Position numbers and translations under genes: made by a program
Notes under the pieces: model-generated
What the model saw: the letters and a program-made list of their open reading frames with translations, nothing else
Told to the model about the DNA's origin: nothing
Database searches by the model: none
DNA from: Coix lacryma-jobi var. lacryma-jobi
Lineage: Eukaryota > Streptophyta > Magnoliopsida > Poales > Poaceae
Direction of reading: 5' to 3'
DNA: 64,000 nucleotides
Assembly: GCA_009763385.1 (NCBI GenBank)
Contig: CM019831.1
Coordinates: 15,712,080 to 15,776,079 of the forward strand
Shown: one piece after another, positions 11,729 to 23,607 of the stretch
How positions within the stretch are numbered: position 1 is the first letter of the stretch
How the letters are laid out: every line of letters starts with the position of its first letter

Positions 11729-12486
11729 ACCCTAGACAGCTAGACCACGGGGTGGTGGTCGTGCCGGCGTGGTTCTGGTCGTGTTCCATATGACCTTGAG
11801 CCCCGCGTAAGAGGCTTGCTGCACCGTCCTATAGCAGACCACCATTTCAGTTTGGTGGTGATCGCTATCCTCAGATGGGACAAGGTGAGTTTAGAGGTTT
11901 TTCGTTTCATAACAAACCACCTTGTCAGTTTGGTGGTGATCGCTATCCCCCATGGGATGAGGTCAGTTTGGTGTTCCTCCTAACACCTTTTCTGGGCCTA
12001 TCACATAGCACTGGTATCCTTTTCAATATACTAACCCCAGTGTTGTGTCATACGCTCATTCCCTGCATTTCTATTGATGCAGGAACTCAGGTTAGAGAAC
12101 ATGTGGCTCATGGATCCGGGTGTTCGCGCCACATGATCGGAAGTTCTATATGGTTCTCTAGCCTAAACCCCATGCCCTACAAGGAGTATATCACATTCGG
12201 GGACAATAGTAGAGGTAAGGTTGTTTCTCATGGTTCGATCCGACTCAATGAGAACTTTGTTCTCAAGGATGTTGCTTTGGTTTCAAATTTGCACTTCAAT
12301 TTTCTTTCTGTTTTGCAACTTCTTGAGGACAGCTTCGAAGTGCGCTTTAAGACCGGCTTGAGCAAAGTTTTAGATTCTCAGGGCGATCTTGTTGTTGGAT
12401 TGTCCCATTATTTGGTCGTGTCTTTCGAGCTGATTTTCTCGTGCTTTCGGCTCTTCTCGGTGTTTGGTGGTAGGTCCTTTTTCTGA
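11729..12486 (+). pseudogene. Copia gag-pol spacer and aspartic protease
   Basis: After a glycine-rich spacer with a repeated 21-base piece (GTTTGGTGGTGATCGCTATC at about 11860 and 11930), the retropepsin region begins near 12100. The conserved W-L-M-D lies in one frame and GCSRHM in the next, so a frameshift falls in the active site. The rest of the domain is clear (YITFGDNSRGKVVSHGSIRL, NFVLKDVALVSNLHFNFLSV, EVRFKTGLSKVLDSQGDLV). In an intact element this enzyme cleaves the Gag-Pol polyprotein. Confidence 0.75.
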
Positions 12487-13555
12487 TTTGTGGAAGTGGC
12501 ATAAGAGGTTTGAACATTTGAACTTTGACTTGTTTGCCAGGCTTAGTTCACATGGCCGAATCCGAGGATTGCCCAAGCTTAAGTTTCAGAAGGACCTTGT
12601 CTGTCACCTTTGTCGCCACGGGAAGGTGGTTGCTGCTTCGCACCATTTGTGAACCAAGTGATGACTAAGCAACCCGCGAGATTTTACACATGGACACTGT
12701 TGGTCCAGCTTGGGTCTGCTTGGCGGGTGGGAAGTGTGGTACGTTCTAGTGATCGTGGATGAGTTTTTGAGGAGGTTACTCTGGGTGTTCTTAATGGAGG
12801 GCAAGGATGAAGCTTTTTCGCATGCTCGAGATTTGATTTTGAGGTTGAAAACTGAGTTTCCCCTTGATACCATTAGAGTTATATGCAGTGACAATGGTAC
12901 TGAATTCGATAACTCTTAGTTTACCTCTTTATGTGCTTCTCTCGGACTTGAGCATCAGTTTTTCTCTCCCTATGTCCCCCAGCAGAACGGCGTTGTTGAG
13001 TGCAAGAATCAGACCCTTGTTGAGATGGCTAGGATGATGCTCGATGAGCATTGGTCTCCTAGGAGTTTTTGGGCCAAGGAGATCAACACCGCTTGCCATG
13101 TTTCAAATCGCATTTTTCTTCGTGCTTTCATGAAAAAAACTTCTTATAAGTTGCGATTTGGACGGGTACCCAAGGTGTCTCACTTTAGGGTGTTTGGGTG
13201 CAAGTGCTTCATCCAGAAGCAAGGCAATCTTGACAAGTTTGAATCTCGTTCTACTGACAGTGTGTTTCTTGGTTATGCTTTGCATTCTCGAGCTTATCGT
13301 GTTCTTAATCGTTTAGTGGAGACATGCGAGGTCACATTCGACGAGACTATGCCTTGTATTTCTTCTGCATTTAATGTTGCAGGAGAACAAGAGCTTGGAG
13401 AGATGATCTTTGTGGAGGAGCAAGAAAATGCCGATTGGGGTGATCCCAAGCCGACTCCATCGGCTGCCCCCGTCGACCCTGCGATGATGACATCGACTCG
13501 AGGACGCGATCCCACTACTTCCACTACTTGGGGTCCATTCGAGCCACCTCTCTAG
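12487..13555 (+). pseudogene. Copia GAG-pre-integrase and integrase
   Basis: The zinc-binding pre-integrase block (WKWHKRFEHLNFDLFARLSS, CHLCRHGK) is followed by the catalytic core. VIVDEF carries the first Asp, ICSDNGTEFD the second, and the third acidic residue lies in PQQNGVVECKNQTL, where the usual VERKNRT is altered. The C-terminal part is well kept (VSNRIFLRAFMKKTSYKLRF, FRVFGCKCFIQKQGNLDKFE, VFLGYALHSRAYRVLNR). Several frame changes and one stop (near 12919) disable it. The intact protein inserts element cDNA into the host chromosome. Confidence 0.8.
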
Positions 13556-14420
13556 CGAGCACTGGCTGCACCTGAGGGAGGACGACAATCTAGCGTGGGG
13601 AGGTGACTTCGGCAAGGCAGGCGCCCCGAATCGTTCACTAGATCCACCCTCCGCAGCAGATGATCGGCGGTATCGACCAGCGAGTCACGCGGTCGCGAGT
13701 GTATGAAATCTCACACTTTGCTCATTTTGCATTTGTTGCTTCTTTTGAGCCCAAAGATGTTGGACACACACTTTCTGATCCTAATTGGGTCAATGCCATG
13801 CATGAGGAGTTAGAGAACTTTGCGTGAAATCGAGTCTGGGCACTAGTTCCACCTCCACCATAATGCCACCCTATTGGCACCAAATGAGTTTTCAAAAAAC
13901 AAACAGGGTGAGGATGGGATGGTAGTGGGGAACAAGGCTAGGTTAGTTGCCCAATGCTTTTGTCAAAAGGAGGGGATAAACTATGAGGAGACCTTTGCCC
14001 CTGTAGCTCATTTAGAGGCCATACGGATCCTTTTAGCTTTGGCAGCTTCAAAAGGTTTAAACCATACCAAATGGATGTCAAGAGTGCCTTCCTAAATGGG
14101 TTTATAGAGGAAGAGGTCTATGTTAGGCAACCCCCCGGTTTTGAGCTCCCCAAGTTTCCAAACCATGTCTATAAACTTTCCAAAGCTTTTTCTCCTAGAG
14201 CATGGTATGAGCATTTGAAAACCTTTCTACTTTCTAAGGGTTTTAAAATAGGGACAGTAGACAAAACACTTTTTCTCCTCAAGCAAGACAATGACACTCT
14301 TTTGGTTCAGATTTACGTGGATGATATCAACTTTGGTGGCTCTTCTCATTCACTTGTTGCCAAGTTTCTAGATCTTATGAGCAGGGAATTTTGAGATGAG
14401 CATGATGAGTGAGTTGACTT
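13556..14420 (+). pseudogene. Copia reverse transcriptase, first part
   Basis: RT motifs appear in two frames: NKARLVAQCFCQKEGINYEE, TFAPVAHLEAIRILLALAAS, then MDVKSAFLNGFIEEEVYVRQ, PPGFELPKFPNHVYKLSKA and the catalytic box IYVDDINFGGS near 14314. The Tyr-Val-Asp-Asp box is intact, but the frame shifts near 14080 and a stop follows REF. The domain is interrupted at 14421 by a solo LTR and continues at 16404. Confidence 0.8.
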
Positions 14421-16403
14421 TGTTGATGGTCCTTAAACACCTGTTTTACCAACAACATTTGACCCTAAAGTCCACCAAAAAGGCATGAAATATAGTCAAA
14501 TAGGTTTCAAACTAACTGAATTCCACATGTCCATAGAATTTTATTTGAATGCAGGATTTGAGCCAAATTTGGACACTTTGACCACCAGGAGACAAGCCCA
14601 CTCGGCAGAGCCCAAATGGGCCTAAGTGGGGTGGCGCCCGCCACCCCTAGGTGGCGCCGCCAGCTCCAAGTGGGCCCGCCAGCTCCAAGTGGCGCCCGCC
14701 ACTTGGGTTGGCCCATCCTCACTCCCTGCCACGTCACCGATCCGTGTGACCTCCCCAGGGCCAAATCTTGGCCCTTGGTCACTAGGTCGGTTTGATCGGA
14801 CGGCTCAGGATGGAATGACGCGGATCAAGGCCGATGGACGGTTACTCAGACATGCACCCGGCCTCCAAACCGCCTCGGACAAACTCCTGGAGGCCGTTGG
14901 ATCAAGGGCGGTGCATCCAGTGGCCAGGACACTGGCGGCCGCCAGTTACTTGTGGCGCCCGCCACCTGACCTAACCCTAGGTCAGGTGGGCCGCCCACTA
15001 TAAGTACCCCCCTCACTTCTCAAGCTATAAATACCCCCTTGGAGGCACCTCTCCATTCGTACCATTCCAAGCAAAGCAACTCCAAGCTAGAGAAGTGAGA
15101 GTTAGGTTAGAAGCTTAGAGAGCTTAGGCAAGTAGGTAGCTAGTTGAGCAAGGCACCTTCGCCTCGCGGTAGCGCTGCTCAAGGCTTAGCTCAAGAGCAG
15201 AGGCGTGCGAGTGATCGGTTCTGGAGCTGGGAAGAGTCTTCCTTCATCTCCAGTTCAGGTATTGCTCTTGTTACTCAAGCTTTTGCTATATTCTAGTACT
15301 TTCATTTCAAGTATTACTTTACTCTACTTATCAGTATTGAGTGTTATATGCTATACTTGATTGATTGCTTGAGTGCCTAGCTATCCTACAGTTCAATTCA
15401 CTTAGCCATAGTAGTTAATCTCTAGTGAGCTTAGTGTTTGATCTTTGCCAATAGGTTGCTTAGTTAGTTTAGTGTTTATCTTATTAAGTCAAGTGTTTGC
15501 TCTGACGTCCGCAAGGGTGTCTCTATTCAGAGCTAGGATAGAGATAGTTGGAATATAGTTAAGCGTGGTGCTTAGTTATAGACTTACCTTCAGATACGGC
15601 TGGACCCCCGGATAGCTGTGGTAGCAAGCAGGTGGTGACAGCCCTGTGCGCCTTGAATTCCACCACGTAGTTGGCCCAGTTAACAGTAAGGCTCGTTGTG
15701 CTAGCGTTCAACCTAAGTAAGTGGTAAAGGCTAGTACGCCTCGATACTTGACAAGATAGGACTAAAACTAAACTTATCTTAGCTGCTTTATTGTCTTTGC
15801 CTGCCCTGCTTCGTCATTATCTTGCTTAGTAGTTATCTTGCTTAGTGGTTACCAGGTTAGTTATCATAGTTACCCGTATCTTAGTTAGTTATCCTAGTTA
15901 TCCTATACCCCCTACCTATCTATCCACCCTACCTTAGCCATTCCTTTCATCCTTACCTAGCCATCCATATTCTTTCTAGCCTTCTTCTCCCCTTTTCTTT
16001 TCTCCTTTTCTTCGACTCTCATCCCCTCCTTGACTCAACTCATCCACCACCCTAGCCTTCCCTGGGATCAAATAAATCGACACCTGGTACTCCCAGGCGA
16101 AGTGCTACAACCGATAGTTCTGTGCGCTTGCAGAATCTCCTTCTGGTAGATTGCATTCACTCTAGCTAGCTCCTACTAGTGTCGGGATTGACAACCCCGT
16201 TGGCATTAGTAGATAGCTGCTTTAGCTTCACTCCTTTTGGTATAGTGACTGGACTTGCTTCAAGCACTTCTGACACCGTTGCCGGGAATAGACTCCATAG
16301 TCTACTCCTAGTAACAACGTTAGCAAGTGCCAACAAGCATTTCTGGGCCATTACCGGGGATAGTGCCTAGCTCTATCTTTAGTGAAGTTAAGAACTACCA
16401 ACA
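14421..16403 (+). mobile_element. Solo LTR-like insertion, 1,983 bp, in the Copia RT
   Basis: The insert starts TGTTGATGG and ends CTACCAACA, inverted TGTTG/CAACA termini, and it splits the RT between GELT and FFL. The flanks GACTT and ACCTT may be a diverged 5-bp duplication. It holds TATA boxes near 15000-15033 and a transcribed-looking leader. Near the right end are two stretches resembling a gypsy primer site (ACACCGTTGCCGGGAATAG at 16272 and GGGCCATTACCGGGGATAG at 16346). The insert may therefore contain a piece of internal region rather than a pure LTR. No coding domain is seen. Confidence 0.65.
15026..15033 (+). promoter_or_regulatory. TATA box in the 14421-16403 LTR
   Basis: TATAAATA follows a second box (CTATAAGTA) by about 25 bases. 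It is followed by a purine-rich leader containing repeated AGCTTAGAG-like words. Its placement fits an LTR core promoter on the plus strand. Confidence 0.45.
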
Positions 16404-17115
16404 ACCTTCTTCCTCGTTGCATATCAAGCAAACCCGAGATGGGACGTTCGTGCATCAAGGCAAGTACAAAGGGCGTCCTGAAGAAGTTTGATATAGGCGA
16501 GGCCAAGCCTCTCACAACGCCCATGGCGATGACTATTGCGATGGATACAGACGAGGATGGAAGGAGTACAAGAGCGTGATCGGCTCACTCCTGTACTTAA
16601 TGGCGACGAGGCCAGACATACACTTCGCAGTGTGTGTTTGTGCGCTCGCTTTCAGACGTCCCCTTAGACTTCCCACAAGCAGGCAGTCAGTCAGCGAATC
16701 CTGAGGTACCTCTGATACACTCCTGAGTTCGGGCTTTTGTACTCTTGTTCTTCGACCCTTTCGCTTTGTGGTTACTCCGATGCGGATTTTGCCGGCTGTT
16801 GGCTTGAGCGCAAGTCTACTTCTGAGACTTGTCAGTTTGTTGGCTCTCTCTTGTGTCTTGGTCTTCCCGCAAGCAGTCTAGCGTAGTCCAGTCTACCACC
16901 GAGGCGAGTATGTCACTGTCGCTTCTTGTGCTTCGCAGCTTTTGTGGATAGTTGCTACCTTGCGTGATTTTGGTCTAGAATTTCAGTCGGGTCCCCTTGC
17001 TTTGTGATAGCACGAGCACAATTAGTGTAACAAAGAACTCAGTTCTTCACTCTAAGACCAAACACATCGATGTACGCTTTCACTTTCTTCATGATTACTA
17101 CGAGAAAGCTAGGTG
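16404..17115 (+). pseudogene. Copia RT end and RNase H
   Basis: Coding similarity resumes with FFL..., then KGVLKKFDIGEAKPLTTPMA, MIGSLLYL-like sequence and TRPDIHFAVC. RNase H follows, with a YSDADFAG-like block near 16780, a TTEAEY-like block near 16900, and NTSAISVTKN / SKTKHIDVR-type motifs near 17010-17070. Frameshifts are frequent. It ends near 17110 at the usual FLHDYYEK-like sequence. The intact domain removes RNA from the RNA/DNA hybrid during reverse transcription. Confidence 0.75.
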
Positions 17116-18964
17116 ACATCTTCACTGGATCTCTCAACTTTTGCTAGGTTGTGAGGTGAGCTTGGTGTGTGTTTCCCCTTTTAGTTGGGGGAAGCATTTT
17201 GCTTGATGTACAGAGTAGTTTCTCTGATACATTTTAGTTTTTTGTTTTCTTTGATAGACTAGCTCTGTTGCATTTGTTTGCATTTCATCATGTATATCAT
17301 TGCATTTTAGAGCTTCATGTCTATAGTAGTGAGAATGAAATTATGCTCTTTTGGTATGCTCTGTTGATACATGATGATGCTTGTAGCTTAGGCTCTTGTT
17401 GATCACTTGATACATGTTATGAGCTAAGCTATTCTTTGCAAATGGTGAATTTGACTAATTAACTATGCAATCTTTAATTTGTTCGCCATTGAGATATGCA
17501 ACTAGCATGGATATGATGTATTGAGTTCATTTGAGATATTTCATATATGTTAGGTTGCTATGTCTCTTGCACTGAGTCCTTCACTTGCTTGGTTTGTTCA
17601 TATTCATCTTGCGCTTAAAATTTGAACCAAGACTAGTGAATTGAAAAGATCGATTGGGATTGCTTTGTCAACACATCACAATATCAAGACTGTTTCTCAT
17701 TTGCACATTGAGTTAAACTTGAGCCATGTAGTGTAAGACCGAAACCGGTGCTTCAACATCTGATTGCTTTCTTGCATAGGCTTAGCCCGGTTGAAAAGTT
17801 AGGCAAAGATATTGCTTTCAACCTCTCACAGTCACATGCTTAATTTGAAACTTGTGTTAATACCACTACAAATCTCCGATAAAATTTTATCAACACAAGT
17901 CTATGTATCATTCTATAGCATGATGATTGAACTTTTCTAGGGGTAGTTCACCTTTCATACATGTTTTAGCACTTGTTTGACCTCTTGTCTACTCATGCTT
18001 AGTGCTATTTTAGTGGTGAACCCCTTTTGAATGGCTTAAAAACTGCTCAACATGCCTAATTGTTCATATTTCTTATTCATTTGATCAGTTGAGCCTTTGC
18101 TAGCACTTGTTCTTGTTGCTAATTTGTTGGGACAACACTCACTAGAGCATCTTTTCACTCTGATTACTACTTGAAGCTTTTGCATTGTGCATTTCATGCA
18201 TTTTAGCTTAGAGTGCAGTTTTTATTGCTCTGATACTCCTTTTGTGCTTGCTCTTGTTGTATTTGCAAATGCCAACAAGGTGGAGAATTTCCACTGCTTT
18301 CTGTAGTGTGGCATGTTGCAATCAACAATAGGAAAAACTTTAATTGTTGGCATATAGCACGGGGGAGTTTTTTGTGTTGGCACTTGTCTAGGGGGAGTTT
18401 GGGTAACCAATTGGTTTAGAGCTTTGTCGCATAGCCTTTGTGTCTAGGCTTGCTTTCAAGGGGAGTCGCTTGTTCTTGCTGCCTCTCTGTTTGTTCTTTC
18501 AATTGGTATGGAGCTTGCTAGTCGTGTTGAGCCATTTTGCCTCTGTCTTGAGGGACTAACATTTTTGTGAAGCTTTTGGCCTGTGGTGTTGAGCCCGCTC
18601 TGCCTGTTCTTGAGGACTAGCTTGTTCTTGACTTGGTTGCGTTGAGCCGTTGCCCATGTCTTTGGGGACCAAGTCTTTTGCTCTTGAGTGCGAGTTGTTG
18701 CTCTCTTGTGATAAGTTTTATTTGCTCTGATCCTTTGTTGATCGAGTTTTTGCTCTTTATGAGAGTTTTGCTTTGATTGTTTGCTGGTTGCGTCGAGCCG
18801 TTGCCCATGTCTTCGAGGACTTATTTCAAATTGCTCTCTTTGGCTTTTGGTTCTTGGCTTCTGGGCATTTGGATGAGCATCCTTTCTTCTTTCTTCTTCT
18901 ATTTTTTGTTCTTTTATTTGGCTCTGATAATGTGTGTTGACAATGCACTCATCAAGGGGGAGAT
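17116..18964 (+). other. Long 3' noncoding region with multiple polypurine tracts
   Basis: About 1.85 kb without coding domains lies between RNase H and the 3' LTR. It contains several runs of the type GGGGGAG (near 18361, 18390 and 18954) and short repeated sentences such as GTTGAGCC(G)TTGCCCATGTCTT. Multiple polypurine tracts ahead of the 3' LTR are a known Sirevirus feature, and the genus assignment rests partly on this. Confidence 0.55.
18954..18962 (+). other. Polypurine tract at the 3' LTR
   Basis: AAGGGGGAG lies directly before the putative 3' LTR start. It would be the plus-strand primer for DNA synthesis. Confidence 0.6.
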
Positions 18965-20921
18965 TACGAACACAAGGTTGATATGCGCCCTTGTGGTTTG
19001 GCCCTTTGTGATGAGTGATTGATCAATAGGCTCACCGGGAGTGGTGAGTGGCAACATGTCTCTTGGCTGTGTTGTTGCACAGATGTGGAGCTTGGAGGCA
19101 GTGGTCGATGGCGAGGTGAAGGTCAAGGAGAGACGTGTCATGCTGATGGATCGAGAGTGGCGAAGAGTGGACGTAAAGCTTGGACTGACGGACCGGAGGG
19201 CCGGAGGACCAGCTGTGATAGCTGGCACTGGCTTTAGGGAGCGAGCGAGAGCACATGTGATGTGCGACTGCATTGGTCAAGTCGAGACGGAAGACGATGG
19301 CATCGTGACACTTGGCGGAGGCAGGACACGGGTTTGCATGGGAGATGCAAGTGTCGTCGATCAAGTCAAGGAGGAAGGTGAAGGCGTTGTACTCAGCGGA
19401 GGCTAGACATGCATCGACATCAATGTCGGTGGCCGGGGCGTGAGAATCATGCTCAGTATTTGGCACATGTTTGGTAGTTGAGCCTCAGAAAACTACCCAT
19501 TACGATTTCCGAGTTTAGTCCACAAAACTCAGGGTGGCCGGTTTCTAAGTTTGGGCCTCAAAACTCAGGGTGGATGGTTTCCAGGTTTGGGCCTCAAAAT
19601 CTGGGCTGACAGGTTGCTGGTTTTGGCCTCAAAACCTGGGCTGACGGGTTTGCTGGTTTGGGCCTCAAAACCCGGGCGGAGGTTCCTATGCGTACCGGGA
19701 TGACACATGGCTGCTTGTTAGGTCCTCTCTCTTAGTAGCTGCTTGTGATCCGCAAGACGGGATAATTCCTCTATGTATTTTGGATTTCAGGAAAGGATAC
19801 CAAAATCTCCTTGTCTCAGCATGGGCTTTGGCTGAAATCTTGTTTGAATTCGCGTTTGAGTTTTGTTCTTCGCGTTTCTCTCTTCCCCTCTCGGAGATTT
19901 GGGTCATTCTTCCATTTTGAGGAATGGTTTGCGATTCCACTTAAATCATCTTGTCCTAGGACGTGAGTGCCATCTTTACTTAAGGATTTACTCCAAAACC
20001 TCACGAGCACATAGATCGGGCTGAAATCATTTTTGTTCTCCATTCTCTCCCTTTTCCGCGTGATCTACAATATCTCTTAATAGAGTTGGAGTCGAGCGAT
20101 GATTTCTTAGGATTAACTCACCAACATGTATTAGATAACCTGGGAGAAGTTTGGTTGCAACCCCTTTCGATTTGGTTGAGGTCCGGTCAAATTTGATTTT
20201 CTCCCGAGTAGATTTTTTGCATTCTGTTCATTTCGGACTATCCGGCCCCCAACCATGGACCGTCGGGAGTCGGGATTTGGCCAGGGCAGTAGAGTGTAGA
20301 GTGCACGCGACACTATTCTCGGTCAAGTGACATGTGGACTGTTCGCTAGTGACCCGCAGACAATCCAGGGTCACTTCAGACGCTGCACAGGGTCAGCCTC
20401 GGACGCTAGAGTTTCACTGTTCACGACAACTGTGGACTATCCGGCGTGCGTACCGCAGACAGTTCAGGACCTGTCTAGAACTGTTTCAGAATAGTTGGTT
20501 TTCCGGGATTTTTCCTGCGGACAGTCCGGCGTGCGTACCGCAGACAGTTCAGGACCTGTCTAGAACTGTTTCAGAATAGTTGGTTTTCCGGGATTTTTCC
20601 TGCGGACAGTTCGGCGCAAACCGCAGACAGTCCGGCAATGAATCTCGGACAGTTCGAGCCCCAACACCGGACAGTTCGACATCCTGCTGTTTGTCCAGTT
20701 TTGCTTCTCTTGTTTGGCGCTGTTCGTCGCTTCTTCAGTAGTTCCGCTATACCTCTAGGACATCTCCTATGGTATCCACCCACCAGTTGGGTCGTGAACT
20801 AGCCACTGTCTCGTGTCTTTGCTTTTGGGTGACTTTCTATGACAGTGGTCGTCTATTTCTCGAGAAGAAATTTGAGGCTCCCATTCACCCCCTAGTCATC
20901 AATTCTGGTTCTGGTCCTTCA
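18965..20921 (+). repeat. 3' LTR of the Copia element
   Basis: The LTR starts just after the polypurine tract, where TACGAACACAAGG probably derives from TG..., and ends GGTCCTTCA. Its last 165 bases match the 5' LTR remnant. It contains direct repeats GGTTTGCTGGTTTGGGCCTCAAAA (about 19550-19680, given here only as a position guide) and an 85-bp tandem array with CCGGAC/GTCCGG words. The next five bases (ATTAC) would be the target duplication, but its partner is lost. Confidence 0.7.
20434..20630. repeat. 85-bp tandem repeat in the Copia 3' LTR
   Basis: Units begin at 20434, 20519 and 20604, an exact 85-base period with two full copies and a partial third. Each unit starts GGACAGTCCGG or a variant and includes ACCGCAGACAGTTCAGGACC. 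Nearby single copies (CGGACAGTTCG, CGGACTATCCGG) suggest spread of a palindromic core. Confidence 0.85.
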
Positions 20922-20939
20922 ATTACAAACTTGTCTGGG

Positions 20940-21672
20940 AAAATTATTCCTTTCACTTCCATATTAAAATTGAAGGATGAATCTGATTCACTTGGGGGGA
21001 AAGCAACAAGAGGCATTTGAGAGAAAATAAAAGAATATTTGTCAACACCACCGGTTCTTCATGCACCTAGAAGGGGAGTTTCTTTCAAATTATATATTGC
21101 TGCCGAAGAGAAAGTCATCGTGGTTGTTTTGACTCAAGAAGATGAAGGTAAAGAATATGTGATCGCCTATATCGGTCGCCGTCTTCTTGATCCTGAGACA
21201 AAGTATGCCTATATTAAAAAATTATGCTTGTCACTATACTATGCTTGTGCAAAAATGAGAAATTATTTGCTATCTAGTACATGTGTTGTTGCATGCCAGG
21301 CCGATATGATTAAGCACATGTTATATCAGTCAGTCCTTAGTGGAAGGATAGGCAAATGGGCATATGCATTAATTGAATATGACTTGACTTATGAGCCATT
21401 GAGAGCATTAAAAGGTCAAGTTCTTGCGGATTTTATTGTTGAGCATGGTATTGATCTAGAAGATGAGACTAATTACCTTATTTTTACACCATGGAAACTT
21501 TATTTCGATGGATCAGCTTGTAAAGAAGGCCAAGGTGTTGGCATAGTCATTATTTCTCCTAATGTTGTTGAATTTGAGATGTCAAGCCAATTAAATTACT
21601 TTTGCACCAATAATGGAGCCGGATATAAAGCTCTTTTTATCGGCTTGGCTTGGAAATATTGTATTCCATGGA
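20940..21672 (+). pseudogene. Ty3/gypsy Tat-type RT-RNase H fragment
   Basis: The end of an RT and two RNase H domains can be read. The gypsy-type domain has FKLYIAAEEKVIVVVLTQED, AYIGRRLLDPETKYAYIKK and TYEPLRALKGQVLADFIVEH. A second, archaeal-type RNase H opens with WKLYFDGSACKEGQGVGIVI. Two RNase H domains in tandem mark the Tat lineage of plant gypsy elements. The frame from 21039 to 21779 is open. The upstream part (PFTSILKLKDESD) is frameshifted and the second domain is cut short near 21672. It is a 0.7-kb relic that the Copia element appears to have inserted into. Confidence 0.8.
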
Positions 21673-21699
21673 AGCAAAATATGTTGAAGCTTACAGTGA

Positions 21700-21834
21700 T
21701 TATTCCTCATCAATTTATTTTCATAGTCTTTGATGTCATAAATCTTCATATTTTCTCTATAAATCTTGGTCAAACTTAAAATGCTTTGACTCTCCAAGAT
21801 TCTTGGAATTACTTATAATTTGGGATGGAGGGAG
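21700..21834. mobile_element. Stowaway-like MITE, one end only
   Basis: The right end TTATAATTTGGGATGGAGGGAG followed by TA is the standard Stowaway terminus (CTCCCTCCxTCCCAAATTATAA on the other strand) with its TA target. The interior (CTTTGACTCTCCAAGATT) is typical. The left terminus is missing, so the copy is truncated. Confidence 0.6.
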
Positions 21835-22581
21835 TACATGCCTCTGCTTGTGCTCGTGTAGTGTGTGGTTTGCTTGATTTACAAAAATAACACATATGAA
21901 GATTAGGAATTAATTATTTTTAAGGTTTGCAAAAGGTGTATCAATCAAGAAGAAACGAAAATCAAAGTAGCAATGCATATATAAAATATCGAAAGTGCAA
22001 AACTTTTTTTAGGCATATATGAAGAAGTGTTTTGATCCTGATTCCTGTAGATGAGATGAACAGAGTATCTAGCTAATATTTGAATAATTCTGGTGAGGTA
22101 TTCAGATCGTAATAGAGCTTTTAAGAGGAAACCTACATAAGAAAAAATTCTAGTAGGAACATGAGCAAATGCATCCAAAATTTTTCTGAGTGTGTGAGGC
22201 ACCTCATTTTTCATTGCCTTGATACTATCACCAAAATATGAGCTGCATTTTGATTCCTGAATCTGCTTGGAAAATTGCACAAAATATTATTACATGTTAT
22301 TTAAGAACTTTTTTCTTTTGATTGAAAACATAAATGGTAAATGTTAAGTTGCCTAGTTTCATTCTAGTCAAAACAAAAAATAAGCAGAAACAACCAGATT
22401 TTATTTAGGTTGACCAAACCTTATTGCCCACTACTACACCAATGATGAGAAGAAACAAGCATTGTTCATGTGACAGATCCTTGCTCAATGCCTAAAAGTC
22501 ACATGAATGGAGCACACAAAACTTAACTTGAATAACTCCCACATTTTCATCAATACAAAAATAAAGGTGATAGCCTCGTGC

Positions 22582-22668
22582 TACATATTATGATTTCTTG
22601 ATGCAGTAGGACTACATCAGTAGGTACGACAACATATTATGATTTCTTGATGCATAGGACTATCACTG
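22582..22668. repeat. Short direct duplication
   Basis: ACATATTATGATTTCTTGAT occurs twice about 50 bases apart, each followed by GCA(GTA)GGACTA. It lies in a putative intron of the disrupted minus-strand gene. It looks like a local duplication with no evident function. Confidence 0.6.
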
Positions 22669-23607
22669 AGCACATTGTACCCATTTTACACTAAACCACA
22701 TCTAATTTTCTTGACCAACCCATCACCAAGTTCAAGCTTCGAGGTGCTTGATCATGATCTAAATGTATGGACTACATAGCAGAATCAGAATATTTGCTTG
22801 TTTATTTATACTAGTAATAAAAATTAGTGCAATTGGGTAAGGGAGTAACACTCAATACCACCCAACTAAATGGAATTGATGTGTATCATCGAGAAGGAAC
22901 AAGTCCCTAATACACACAGCATACCTTGATATTTTCCTGCTCTTGATCAGAGACTGGATATCAGTTCCATTGCTCTCATTACACGTTCATCCTCCTCTTC
23001 TAAAGGATCATGTTTCTCATCTACCACTTTAGATTTACTATCCAAAGAGATTCTGCAAGCATAGTTCAAAATATATCAGCATTCAAATGAAAAAAAATAC
23101 AGGAAACTCCGTTAACATCATAGGACAAGTAGATTACGCTTGGACTGTAGGAATTTCACTGAATTAGTTTTAGTTGCTTGGAATGTAGGAATTTCACTGG
23201 AATTAGTTTAGATCTCACACAAAACACATGATATGGGAAAATTCCATCTTCCAAACGGGGCCTAAAAATAGATACAATCTTTTAATAATAAGAATTCAAT
23301 AAAAAAACTAACCCTAAAGACTAAAGTTCAGTTGTTAAACTATCACAATCGCAAGACAACCAATCGCGAATTACAAAATAGAACACGGGTAAAACAAGCG
23401 CATGCTGTGATACAACAGGATTAGCCCTAACAGGACATGAGGCGTCTCATCTCCCAACATACCAAGCCGCGCCAGCTGCAGCTTAAGCTGCTCGACCTCG
23501 GACGCAGCTCCCGCGGAAACCGCCGTCGTCATCCCGGCCACTGGAGACGGAGGCGACCGGGCGGCGCGCACTCCCTCTCCCTGGCGTGGTGACGCGGTAG
23601 GGCGAAG

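Larger units (their letters stand above)
5126..20921 (+). mobile_element. Ty1/Copia retrotransposon (Sirevirus-like), decayed, with nested insertions
   Basis: In plus-strand order the parts are: truncated 5' LTR, iMet primer site, gag, protease, GAG-pre-integrase and integrase, RT, RNase H, a long 3' noncoding region with several GGGGGAG-type polypurine runs, and 3' LTR. The domain order protease-integrase-RT defines Copia. Repeated polypurine tracts and CGGACAGTCCGG-like motifs in the LTR point to the Sirevirus genus (inference). Stops and frameshifts occur in every domain. Three later insertions interrupt it (5632-8656, 10474-11728, 14421-16403). The 5' and 3' LTR copies share the block from GGACATCTCCTA to GGTCCTT[A/C]A. 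Confidence 0.85.

Noticed and set aside
21945..22280. Independent minus-strand gene
   Set aside because: Its first codons read through a splice acceptor (AAGCAG), and it fits better as a downstream exon of the disrupted gene at 22060-23988.
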